Shown one piece after another: positions 45,091 through 53,943 of a stretch of DNA of 64,000 nt. Under the pieces are notes generated by a model that worked only from the letters and a program-made list of their open reading frames with translations, ran no database searches and was not told where the DNA came from. A program made the position numbers and the translations under genes. Numbering within the stretch: position 1 is the stretch's first letter; every line of letters begins with the position of its first letter. Source of the stretch: Aestuariibaculum lutulentum (lineage in GTDB: Bacteria; Bacteroidota; Bacteroidia; Flavobacteriales; Flavobacteriaceae); assembly GCF_032926325.1 (NCBI RefSeq), contig NZ_CP136709.1, positions 905,501 to 969,500 on the forward strand. Reading direction: 5' to 3'.

Positions 45091-48000
45091 CTAAAAGTTA
45101 AGATTAAGACCAAGGATGATAGATCTTGATAACGGGAACGCTCCATAGTCGTCTCCACTATTGTTCACAGCTTCTGGGTTAAATCCTCCATCATACTTAT
45201 CTCCTCCGAACCAGTTTTCCATAGTGAAGTATATTCTTGCCCCAGATATTAACTCTGATTGTATTTGTGAACCTAAATCATATCCCAAACTAATGTTTCT
45301 TACTCTCCAGTAATCGTTATCATAAAGCCAATCGGTATTTTTAATTCTTCCGAAACTAGAAGGCGACTTACGAGTTTTTCCTGCCAAATCTGCCTCAGTT
45401 ACAATAGCTCCTTCCTGCCAGATATAGCGATCTCTGGCTAACCCTAAAGTATTATCTGGTATTCCCATACCCGTTCTGTACATGGCACGACCAAATGTTG
45501 AATAGATTTTACCACCCCATTGCCCCTGCAGTTGCACAGATAAATCAAATCCTTTGTATTTAAACGTATTTGTAATACCCCAAACATAACTTGGATCCGG
45601 GTGTCCTGAATAGGTTCTATCATCGGCTGTAATAACACCATCTCCATTTTGATCTACATACTTAGGATCACCAGCTTCCTGATTTCCATACATAGGTACT
45701 CCATTATTAATATCTTCTGTTGTAAGCAATCCATCCTGTTGAACTAAGAATAAGGTATACATAGGCTTACCTACTTCTAAGATATTATGAGTAATATCCC
45801 ATGATCCACCTAATATTGGTGTGTTGTTTGGCCCCAATTGTTTTACTTCGTTGGTGTTATGACTTAAATTGGCACTTGTTGTCCACGTAAAATCACCTCC
45901 TACTAAATTTCTTGTAGTTAATTCAACTTCCCAACCTTTGTTTAACACTTCTCCAATATTTGTAAGTGCCGTGCCAAAACCACTTGATGTTGGTACTGGA
46001 ATGCTTAATAATAAATCAGTATTTCTTTTCGTATAATATTCTAATGAAGTAAAAATTCTACTATTAAATAATCCAATATCTAAACCTATATTGATTGATT
46101 CTGATTTTTCCCAACTTAAATCAGGGTTTGCAAAATTTGATGGTGATTGACCACTTGCAAATGAACCTCCAAAACTATAATTGGTATTACTTAAGTTTGC
46201 AATAGATTCGTAATTTCCAATATTATTATTTCCTGAAAGTCCCCAGCTACCTCTTAACTTTAACTCATTAAAAATGCCGTTGTCTTTCATAAAGTCTTCC
46301 TCTGTAATACGCCATCCCGCAGAAAGTGAAGGGAATGTACCAAATTTTGTATTATCACCAAATCTCGAAGATCCATCTCGTCTTAAAGTTGCCTGAAAGA
46401 AGTATTTTTCATTATAATCGTACTGCAACCTACCAAAATACGATATTAAAGTGTTTTTACTTTTTGAGGTTGATCCACTTGTTGTAGATGCTACATTTAA
46501 AGTTTCGATATCATCTGATGGGAATCCAGTAGCACTAATAGAATAATCTTCAAAATTAAATTCATTATAAGAATACCCTGCTAAAGCATTTAAGTTATGG
46601 TTTCCAAATGACTTTACATAATTTAAAGTATGCTCTGTAACGAAAGATGTTCTCGTATCTCCCGTTTTAGAACCAGAAGCAGTTCTATTTCTTGTAATCC
46701 AGGATGGAGTAAACCTGTTTGTTGTATTCATTTGAAGATCTGAATTTATGGTTCCTTTATACTTTAAACCTTTTAAAAATTCATATTCTAAAAATACTGT
46801 AGCAAGATTTCTGAATCTCTTAGTTGTTCTTTTATTAAACGTCGCTTCTGCAAGAGGGCTCACTCTACTTCCAGCCCATGCATATCTAGTGAAATCACCT
46901 GTATTAGTGTATAAAGCTCCTACCGAAGATTCAACAACAGGGGTCATCCCAACAATAATATGAGTAATTGCATCTTTTCCTTCAACTCCTGGATCATCAA
47001 TAGTTCCGAAAGAAGGAGCTAAATTAATTCCAAATTTTAAATTTTCAGAAGGAGAAACCTCAACATTTGCCCTTAAATTAAATCTTTCATTATTCACACC
47101 AATAGCTATACCTTCCTGATCTGAATAATCTCCTGATATATAATAACGTGCTTTATCGTTTCCTCCCGTTGCAGATAACTGATAACTTTGAACTAATCCT
47201 TTTCTAAAATAAAGATCTTGCCAATCAACATAATCAAGACCAGGATGTCCCGGCATTAACCAACGTTCATCGTACATATAAGCAGTATTAATATCATCTG
47301 GACCTAACCCTAAAATAGCACGTCTTTGGTCGTTAGTATCACTTGATGTTGCTCCTTGATTTCCATAATTTCTAACATAAGCATAATTTTGATGCTCTAT
47401 GGCTCGCTCTACCCACTCTTCAGCAGAAAGTACATCTAATTTTTTTACAGTTTCATTCCATCCTGCATAGGTATTAAAACTAATTTTTGGCTTTCCTGAT
47501 TTCCCTCTTTTAGTAGTAATTAAAACAACACCATTTGAACCTCTGGATCCATAAATAGCTGTTGAAGATGCATCCTTTAAAACCTGGATAGATTCAATAT
47601 CATTAGGATTTAAATTTGATGGCTGACCATCAGTATCCAAAGGAAACCCATCCACAACGTACAAAGGTTCATTACTAGCATTAATAGATCCGGATCCTCT
47701 TACTTGAATCGTAAAACCTGCTCCTGGCACACCACTGGTTTGTTTAACGCGAACCCCAGCCAACTGACCTACTAAAGCCTGATCCATTCTAACTAAAGGT
47801 CTTTCATCTAACCCCTCAGCTGAAAATGAAGCTACTGCACCGGTAATACTCGTTTTTTTCTGCGTACCATATCCAACAACCACAACTTCATCAAGCTGAG
47901 CATTATCGGTTTCTAATGATATATTATACACACTTTCACTTCCAACAACCTGTTCGGCACTTTTAAACCCGACATAAGAAAATACCAGAGTTTCTCCTGA

Positions 48001-48201
48001 AGAAACAGAAATATTAAAATTCCCATCGAAGTCTGTAGTGGTTCCCCGACTGGCTCCTTTTACAAGGACATTAACTCCGGGAAGTGGCAAGTTGGATTGA
48101 TCTGTAACAGTTCCTGAAACTGTCTTTTCTTGAGCATAACTTGTTGTATACATAAGAGTAAACACAAGTAAACTCAATAAATGAGTTAATTTGTTTTTCA
48201 T
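45091..48201 (-). CDS. susC: SusC/RagA-family TonB-dependent transporter
   Basis: 1036 residues with a cleavable signal (TLMYTTSYAQE). A carboxypeptidase-D-like domain (~25-105: SGTVTDQSNLPLPGVNVLVK, GNFNISVSSGETLVFSYVGF) is followed by the TonB box region LDEVVVVGYGTQKKT, the plug (DQALVGQLAGVRVKQTSG, IYGSRGSNGVVLITTKRGK) and a 22-strand barrel ending ILGLNLNF. It imports glycan fragments into the periplasm with SusD. It leads the - strand unit and has an ACAGGAT-type motif and the leader 11-mer in the 304-base gap upstream. Confidence 0.96.
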   Translation of the reverse strand: MKNKLTHLLSLLVFTLMYTTSYAQEKTVSGTVTDQSNLPLPGVNVLVKGASRGTTTDFDGNFNISVSSGETLVFSYVGFKSAEQVVGSESVYNISLETDNAQLDEVVVVGYGTQKKTSITGAVASFSAEGLDERPLVRMDQALVGQLAGVRVKQTSGVPGAGFTIQVRGSGSINASNEPLYVVDGFPLDTDGQPSNLNPNDIESIQVLKDASSTAIYGSRGSNGVVLITTKRGKSGKPKISFNTYAGWNETVKKLDVLSAEEWVERAIEHQNYAYVRNYGNQGATSSDTNDQRRAILGLGPDDINTAYMYDERWLMPGHPGLDYVDWQDLYFRKGLVQSYQLSATGGNDKARYYISGDYSDQEGIAIGVNNERFNLRANVEVSPSENLKFGINLAPSFGTIDDPGVEGKDAITHIIVGMTPVVESSVGALYTNTGDFTRYAWAGSRVSPLAEATFNKRTTKRFRNLATVFLEYEFLKGLKYKGTINSDLQMNTTNRFTPSWITRNRTASGSKTGDTRTSFVTEHTLNYVKSFGNHNLNALAGYSYNEFNFEDYSISATGFPSDDIETLNVASTTSGSTSKSKNTLISYFGRLQYDYNEKYFFQATLRRDGSSRFGDNTKFGTFPSLSAGWRITEEDFMKDNGIFNELKLRGSWGLSGNNNIGNYESIANLSNTNYSFGGSFASGQSPSNFANPDLSWEKSESINIGLDIGLFNSRIFTSLEYYTKRNTDLLLSIPVPTSSGFGTALTNIGEVLNKGWEVELTTRNLVGGDFTWTTSANLSHNTNEVKQLGPNNTPILGGSWDITHNILEVGKPMYTLFLVQQDGLLTTEDINNGVPMYGNQEAGDPKYVDQNGDGVITADDRTYSGHPDPSYVWGITNTFKYKGFDLSVQLQGQWGGKIYSTFGRAMYRTGMGIPDNTLGLARDRYIWQEGAIVTEADLAGKTRKSPSSFGRIKNTDWLYDNDYWRVRNISLGYDLGSQIQSELISGARIYFTMENWFGGDKYDGGFNPEAVNNSGDDYGAFPLSRSIILGLNLNF

Positions 48202-48208
48202 ATGTTAT

Positions 48209-48219
48209 TTAGTTTAGTT
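48209..48219 (-). repeat. Leader 11-mer AACTAAACTAA
   Basis: An exact copy on the - strand, 7 bases before the susC start codon. Confidence 0.6.
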
Positions 48220-48297
48220 GTTTAATTCGTTTAATGAAAAAAAACACTTCTTTTCATCTAACCGGCACTCCAAATTAAATCTTAAATTCTTGTTAAA

Positions 48298-48313
48298 GCA
48301 TCCTGTGCTTACC
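48298..48313 (-). promoter_or_regulatory. ACAGGAT-type regulatory motif before susC
   Basis: On the + strand AGCATCCTGTGCTTAC, about 98 bases before the susC start; it differs from AGTGTCCTGTACTTAC at 30514 at only three of 16 positions. Confidence 0.5.
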
Positions 48314-48430
48314 TGTATTTTTACAAAAAGAATCATTGATCCATTCTATAAATCACCGTAAACACCAGTAATAACTATAATTTTAAAAGCATTTTCTTTA
48401 ATTATTTTAAATCTAAAAACTTAAAGAAAC

Positions 48431-48450
48431 AGGACGCTACAGGATACTAT
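48431..48450 (+). promoter_or_regulatory. ACAGGAT-type motif, doubled, before GH28
   Basis: ACAGGATACTAT at 48439-48450 is the exact reverse complement of the 12 bases at 43466-43477. A second ACAGGA half starts at 48429, giving a direct repeat with a spacing of 10 bases. It is 60 bases before the GH28 start. Confidence 0.5.
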
Positions 48451-48480
48451 TTATAAACCTAAAAAATACCTTTAACATCC

Positions 48481-48491
48481 AACTAAACTAA
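48481..48491 (+). repeat. Leader 11-mer AACTAAACTAA
   Basis: An exact copy, 14 bases before the GH28 start codon at 48506. Confidence 0.6.
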
Positions 48492-48505
48492 AAACACCAC
48501 TAATT

Positions 48506-49870
48506 ATGAAGATATTAAAGGGTATTTTAATAAGTCTTTTCATTTCATGTGTTTCATGTAGCAAACCCAATAATAAAATTCAAACAACAACTGTTATTGT
48601 TGAAACACCGTTTTCAATGCCTCCAATTGAAATCCCTGATTTTAACCATTCCAAACAATTTGACATCACAACTTTCGGAGCTGTTAAGGGCAACAAAGAA
48701 ATAAACACCAAAGCCATTTCTGAAGCTATAAGTAAGGCTAATGAAATTGGAGGAGGCGTTGTAGTTATTCCTAAAGGCGAATGGTTAACAAAAACTATAC
48801 ATTTAAAAAGCAACGTTAATCTGCATTTAAATAAAGATGCTGTTTTATTATTTTCTGAAGCCCCTGAAGATTATCTTCCAGCGGTTCATACGACTTGGGA
48901 AGGTATGGAATGTTATAATTATTCTCCTTTAATTTATGCTTATAAATGTAAAAATATAGCCATTACCGGTGAGGGAAAGTTAAAGGCTAAAATGGATGTC
49001 TGGAAAACCTGGTTTCCTCGTCCCGAGCCACATATGAATAGTTTAAAACAACTTTACAATCTGGCGTCTTATAACAAGCCTGTTGAGGAGCGTCAAATGG
49101 TAAATGACACCGCACATTTCCGACCGCAGTTTATTCAATTCAATAGAAGTGAAAACATTTTACTGGAAGGTGTTTCTATTGAAAACAGTCCGTTTTGGAC
49201 CATTCACCCTTATCTTTCAAAAGATGTAGTAATAAGAAATTTAAATGTGTACGCTCACGGACATAATAACGATGGTGTAGACCCAGAAATGAGTGAAAAC
49301 GTATTAATTGAAAACTGCGTATTCGATCAAGGAGACGATGCTATTGCGATTAAATCTGGTAGAAATCAGGATGCCTGGCGCTTAAATACACCTTCAAAAA
49401 ACATTGTTATGCGCAATTGCACCATGAAAAACGGACATCAATTGGTAGCCATAGGCAGTGAACTTTCTGGAGGTATCGAGAATGTTTTTGTAGACAACTG
49501 TAACGTAAATGATGGCGCTAAAATGTTTCATTTAGTCTTTATAAAAACCAATGAACGCCGTGGTGGTTATGTAAAAAACGTTTTTGTTGAAAACATTAAA
49601 GCCGGTAAAATTTCAAAAGGTGTTTTAGGAATTGAAACCGATGTACTCTATCAATGGCGTGATTTAGTTCCAACCATAGAAAGGAAACTAACTCCTATTA
49701 GCGACGTGCATCTCAAAAATGTATCGGCTACAGAAACCGAATATTTATCAAAAATATTTGGTCAGGCTGAACTTCCAATTGAGAATATTTTCTTAAACAA
49801 TGTTTCGGTAGAAAATATTCTAAAAGAGAAACACATACATGAAAATGTAATTAATTTCATGGAAAACTAA
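48506..49870 (+). CDS. GH28 galacturonan hydrolase lipoprotein with GHQ variant
   Basis: A 454-residue lipoprotein (signal ends CVSC). GH28 signatures are HNNDGVDPEMSENV, DQGDDAIAIKSGRNQD, NGHQLVAIGSELSGG and FIKTNERRGG. The catalytic Asp residues and the His are kept, but the Gly after His is Gln and the Arg of RIK is Ile. It is closest in text to the enzyme at 1209 (shared NSPFWTIHP/NAPFWVIHP and VHTTWEGMECYNYSPL/VHTSYEGVELMNYSPL). It heads a + strand unit with PL22, GH106, GH105 and the fused esterase, which points to RG-I or oligogalacturonide processing. Confidence 0.92.
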   Translation: MKILKGILISLFISCVSCSKPNNKIQTTTVIVETPFSMPPIEIPDFNHSKQFDITTFGAVKGNKEINTKAISEAISKANEIGGGVVVIPKGEWLTKTIHLKSNVNLHLNKDAVLLFSEAPEDYLPAVHTTWEGMECYNYSPLIYAYKCKNIAITGEGKLKAKMDVWKTWFPRPEPHMNSLKQLYNLASYNKPVEERQMVNDTAHFRPQFIQFNRSENILLEGVSIENSPFWTIHPYLSKDVVIRNLNVYAHGHNNDGVDPEMSENVLIENCVFDQGDDAIAIKSGRNQDAWRLNTPSKNIVMRNCTMKNGHQLVAIGSELSGGIENVFVDNCNVNDGAKMFHLVFIKTNERRGGYVKNVFVENIKAGKISKGVLGIETDVLYQWRDLVPTIERKLTPISDVHLKNVSATETEYLSKIFGQAELPIENIFLNNVSVENILKEKHIHENVINFMEN

Positions 49871-49928
49871 TAATTGATTAATTACAAATGAAAACATAAA
49901 ACATACGCCTTCAACTAAAACTAAACCA

Positions 49929-51170
49929 ATGAGACCTTTAACATATTTATTAACCCTTTTACTAATTATTTCTGTTTCATGTAAATCGAATAATTCAAAA
50001 GCGGAAAACCAAATTCCAGTGATAGAAACAGGCAAAGCAAGTTCTGTTGCAAAAATCTGGATCGATTCTATTACTGGTCATAAAGTCGAAAAACTAATAG
50101 ACAGAATAGGAGACAACCGAAGTTTTTACTTTCATAATAACCCGTTTTTAAAATCGGAAGACGGGACTGAAGATTTAATGATTTTTTCCGGTTCTTCTGA
50201 AATTGGAAATCAGTTTTTCACCGTCAATTTGAATACTAAAGAAGTTCAGCAAATCACCCACAAAAACGGAAGCAAACGCGGTGAAATTTTAGGTTCGAAA
50301 ACCCGAAAAGTCTTTTACATGATAAAAGACAGTGTATTTGCCACGCATATCGACACACACGAAACCGAATTTATTTATAAATTCAGTGATGACGTTATTG
50401 GGTCGGTTACTACTTTAAATGCCGATGAAACCCTACTCGGTGGTGCTTTAATTACCAAAGAAGAAAACGACATCTTTAAAAAGAACCCTAAAAAATCCAG
50501 TTATTTCGATAAGATTTACGAAGCCAAACTGGAACGTAGTTTAGTCACTATTAACGTAAACACTAAAGCTTTAAGTAACATCTATTCTGAAAATGCCTGG
50601 TTAAATCACATTCAGTTTTCACCAACTAACCCAGATTTGTTAATGTATTGTCACGAAGGGCCGTGGCATAAAGTTAATAGAATTTGGAACATCAATATTA
50701 AAACGAAAGACACGGCATTAATTCACAAAAGAACCGTGGATCGCGAAATTGCAGGACACGAATTTTTTAGCCCAGACGGAAAAACCATTTGGTTCGATTT
50801 ACAAATTCCGAGAAGCGTTACATTTTACCTTGCTGGCAAATATTTAGCAACGGGAAAAGAAACTCGCTACGGATTAAAACGAGACGAATGGTCCATTCAT
50901 TACAACATTTCACCCGACCAGAAAACATTTGCTGGCGATGGCGGAGATTCTGGTCAAGTAGCGCGTGCTAAAGACGGCATGTGGTTATACCATTTTACAC
51001 CAAAAGGAGACAGTTTAGTTTCTGAAAAACTAGTGAACATGAAAAACCATAACTACGATTTAGAACCAAATGTGCATTTTTCTCCTGACGGAAAACAAAT
51101 TATCTTTAGAGCTAACTTCGAAGGAAGTGCACAAATTTACGCTGTCGATATCGCAAAACATCAACATTAA
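49929..51170 (+). CDS. PL22-type oligogalacturonate lyase lipoprotein
   Basis: 413 residues with a lipoprotein-type signal (IISVSC). A seven-bladed propeller with the PL22 signatures NHIQFSPTNPDLLMYCHEGP followed by WHKVNRIW, the Mn-binding His residues (in HIQFSP, CHEGPW and GHEFFSPDG), IWFDLQIPR and DGGDSGQVARAKDG. It cleaves di- and trigalacturonates and unsaturated dimers to monomers, usually as the last step of galacturonan breakdown. Classical members (Ogl) are cytoplasmic, whereas this one is exported and membrane anchored, so the product would be released in the periplasm. It is followed after 24 bases by GH106. Confidence 0.85.
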   Translation: MRPLTYLLTLLLIISVSCKSNNSKAENQIPVIETGKASSVAKIWIDSITGHKVEKLIDRIGDNRSFYFHNNPFLKSEDGTEDLMIFSGSSEIGNQFFTVNLNTKEVQQITHKNGSKRGEILGSKTRKVFYMIKDSVFATHIDTHETEFIYKFSDDVIGSVTTLNADETLLGGALITKEENDIFKKNPKKSSYFDKIYEAKLERSLVTINVNTKALSNIYSENAWLNHIQFSPTNPDLLMYCHEGPWHKVNRIWNINIKTKDTALIHKRTVDREIAGHEFFSPDGKTIWFDLQIPRSVTFYLAGKYLATGKETRYGLKRDEWSIHYNISPDQKTFAGDGGDSGQVARAKDGMWLYHFTPKGDSLVSEKLVNMKNHNYDLEPNVHFSPDGKQIIFRANFEGSAQIYAVDIAKHQH

Positions 51171-51194
51171 ACTAAATATATTCAATTCTTTTAA

Positions 51195-53933
51195 ATGAAA
51201 ATTCAACACTCATATATATTATTTCTATTAGCTTGCGTTACGCTTGTTAATTGTAAAGAACTCGACACCGATTCAAAATCGCCATGGCCAGAGCAAACCA
51301 ACACCACAAAACCCTGGACACGCTGGTGGTGGATGGGAAGTGCGGTCGATAAACCAAACATTAAATCGCACTTAATAGCTTTTGAAAAAGCAGGATTAGG
51401 TGGTGTAGAAATCACGCCTATTTACGGTGTTAAAGGCGAAGAAGAAAATTTCATAGACTTCCTGTCTCCCAAATACATGGATATTCTGGATTATACCATT
51501 CATATAGCCGATAGTTTGAATATGGGTGTCGATATGGTTTTAGGAACAGGATGGCCTTATGGTGGACCACAAGTCACGCCTGAACATGCTGCAACCCAAC
51601 TTTTAGTTGAAAAATACGAAGTAAAAAAAGGCGCAACTATCAATACAACCATCAAACCTAAGGATGAAAAACAACACATGTTAGCAAGGCTATTGCATGT
51701 TATTACTTTTGATACTGATGGAAATGCAACCGAGATAACAGACAAACTAGAAAACGAAAAGCTAAACTGGCAAGCAACCAACTCCGATTACACGATTTAT
51801 GCAGTATTTAGCGGAAAAACACGCCAACAGGTTAAGCGAGCTGCACCGGGCGGTAAAGGTTATACCTTAGACCACTACTCTACCGATGCTCTAAACGAAT
51901 ACGTCGTACCTTTTAATGAAGCTTTAACTGGATTCGACGGAAAAATTCGTGCTATTTTTAATGATAGTTACGAGGTTTACGGCACAACATTTACACCTCA
52001 ATTCTTTGATGCATTTAAAACGCGTCGTGGTTACGATTTATTACCACATTTACAACAATTGCTAGACACTACCGATAACGATATTAGCAACCGTATTAAA
52101 AGTGATTACAGAGAAACCTTATCAGATTTATTACTAAATAAATTCAATGTTCCGTGGACAGACTGGGCAAATTCAAAACAATATAAAACAAAATTGCAAG
52201 CGCATGGTTCTCCTGGAAATCTTATCGATTTATATGCTTCAGCCGATATTCCGGAATGTGAAACATTTGGCTCTATGCCTTACGATATTCCTAGCTTCAG
52301 ACGTGAATTAGAAGACATACGTGAAGGCGATGCCGATCCGGTAATGTTAAAATTCTCATCATCGGCAGCGCATATTGCCGGAAAACCATTAACCTCATCG
52401 GAAACCTTCACCTGGTTACGCGACCATTTTAAAACAGCCTTATCACAATGTAAACCCGAAGTTGAAGATTTAATGCTTAACGGTATCAACCACGTATTTT
52501 TGCATGGTTCCACGTACTCACCGGAACGTGCAGCCTGGCCGGGATGGAAATTCTATGCTTCGGTTAACTTTAACCCAAATAATACCATTTGGGAAGATGT
52601 ACCATCACTTTTTTCATATATAGCTAATTGTCAATCCATACTGCAATCGGGGCAACCGGACAACGAAACTTTATTGTACTGGCCTATTTACGATACCTGG
52701 GGCAAAAACTTAAAAAACTCTTTATTCTTTCAGTTTAAAATTCACTCATTAGACGAATGGCTTCACGACACACCATTTTATGAAACCTGTAAAAGTTTAA
52801 TGGCTAAAGGTTATAACACCGATTTTATTTCCGATCAATTTATTGCTGAAGCTTCGGTTAAAGATGGCTCGATTGTATTACCTGGCGGAACTTATAAATC
52901 GATAGTGGTTCCGGATTCTGAGTTTATGCCACTTGAAACCTTAAAAAAACTACTTGAGTTAAAACAAGCCGGTGCACATATAATTTTTGAAGGCTTGCCG
53001 GAATCGGTTCCTGGATTTCATGACTTTGAAAACCAGAACAAAATTTTATCAGATTTAATTTCTGAAAACCAATACGAATTTGAAACGACATCAGATTTAT
53101 ATAGAGATTTAAAAGCAGCAAATGTAAACCCTGAAACCTTAGTTGAAAGCGGGTTGAAATTTATTAGAAGAGATATTGATGGTGAAAAGATTTACTATCT
53201 GGTAAATCATACATCTAAAACTATAGACGATTTCCTTCCAATTGCTATTGGCAACAAAGAAGTCATTATTTTAGATCCTTTAACGCGCAATGTTGGAAAT
53301 GCTATCGTTAAAAAAGAAGAGAACCAAACGCTTGTAAAACTTCAAATTGAGCCTGGTAAATCTTACATTCTTAAAAGCGAAAACAGCAAGTCTCAAAACG
53401 ACTGGAATTATTTTAACGCTTCTGCGGAAGCTATTCCTTTAAATGGTTCTTGGACTATCAACTTTGAAAAAGGTGGACCACAACTTCCTGCTTCTACAAC
53501 AATAGATTCATTACAATCCTGGACGACTTTAAGTCCCGAAGCTGAAGCTTTTTCAGGAACAGCTTCTTACACAATTCAATTTAATACTCCTGATATTGAT
53601 GCAGATAACTGGAAACTAAACTTAGGAGATGTTCGCGAAAGTGCCAAAGTCTGGTTAAATGGCAAATATATTGGAGATGTCTGGTCGGCGCCTTTCAATA
53701 TTCAATTAGGCAAATTGAAAAAAGGAAACAACGAATTAAAAATAAAAGTCACCAATTTGCCTGCAAACAGAATTCGCGCTAAAGAATTAAGAGGCGAAGA
53801 ATGGAAAATCTTTTACGAGATTAACATGGTAAATAAAGATTATCAAAAATTTGATGCCACATTATGGAATCCGATGCCTTCCGGACTTTTAGGTCCTGTA
53901 ACCTTAACACCACTAACAAAGACATTACAATAA
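51195..53933 (+). CDS. GH106 alpha-L-rhamnosidase lipoprotein
   Basis: 912 residues with a lipoprotein signal (CVTLVNC). The N-terminal family signature PWTRWWWMGSAVDKPNIKSH, then GGVEITPIYGVKG and MGVDMVLGTGWPYGGP mark GH106. Later stretches FNDSYEVYGTTFTPQFF, HGSPGNLIDLYASADIPECE and EDLMLNGINHVFLHGSTYSP fit the catalytic barrel. The C-terminal ~150 residues are a GH2-like sugar-binding jelly roll (LNLGDVRESAKVWLNGKYIG). It removes terminal alpha-L-rhamnose, for example from RG-I oligomers freed by GH105. The rhamnose would then be handled by RhaM at 40664. Confidence 0.93.
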   Translation: MKIQHSYILFLLACVTLVNCKELDTDSKSPWPEQTNTTKPWTRWWWMGSAVDKPNIKSHLIAFEKAGLGGVEITPIYGVKGEEENFIDFLSPKYMDILDYTIHIADSLNMGVDMVLGTGWPYGGPQVTPEHAATQLLVEKYEVKKGATINTTIKPKDEKQHMLARLLHVITFDTDGNATEITDKLENEKLNWQATNSDYTIYAVFSGKTRQQVKRAAPGGKGYTLDHYSTDALNEYVVPFNEALTGFDGKIRAIFNDSYEVYGTTFTPQFFDAFKTRRGYDLLPHLQQLLDTTDNDISNRIKSDYRETLSDLLLNKFNVPWTDWANSKQYKTKLQAHGSPGNLIDLYASADIPECETFGSMPYDIPSFRRELEDIREGDADPVMLKFSSSAAHIAGKPLTSSETFTWLRDHFKTALSQCKPEVEDLMLNGINHVFLHGSTYSPERAAWPGWKFYASVNFNPNNTIWEDVPSLFSYIANCQSILQSGQPDNETLLYWPIYDTWGKNLKNSLFFQFKIHSLDEWLHDTPFYETCKSLMAKGYNTDFISDQFIAEASVKDGSIVLPGGTYKSIVVPDSEFMPLETLKKLLELKQAGAHIIFEGLPESVPGFHDFENQNKILSDLISENQYEFETTSDLYRDLKAANVNPETLVESGLKFIRRDIDGEKIYYLVNHTSKTIDDFLPIAIGNKEVIILDPLTRNVGNAIVKKEENQTLVKLQIEPGKSYILKSENSKSQNDWNYFNASAEAIPLNGSWTINFEKGGPQLPASTTIDSLQSWTTLSPEAEAFSGTASYTIQFNTPDIDADNWKLNLGDVRESAKVWLNGKYIGDVWSAPFNIQLGKLKKGNNELKIKVTNLPANRIRAKELRGEEWKIFYEINMVNKDYQKFDATLWNPMPSGLLGPVTLTPLTKTLQ

Positions 53934-53943
53934 CATTTATCTT

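Larger units (their letters stand above)
48202..48505. other. Divergent promoter region, susC / GH28
   Basis: A 304-base gap with no gene. It contains the leader 11-mer on both sides (48209-48219 on -, 48481-48491 on +) and two ACAGGAT-type motifs (48298-48313 and 48431-48450) facing outward towards the gene each precedes. The remainder is AT-rich. No riboswitch or other RNA structure is supported. Confidence 0.6.
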
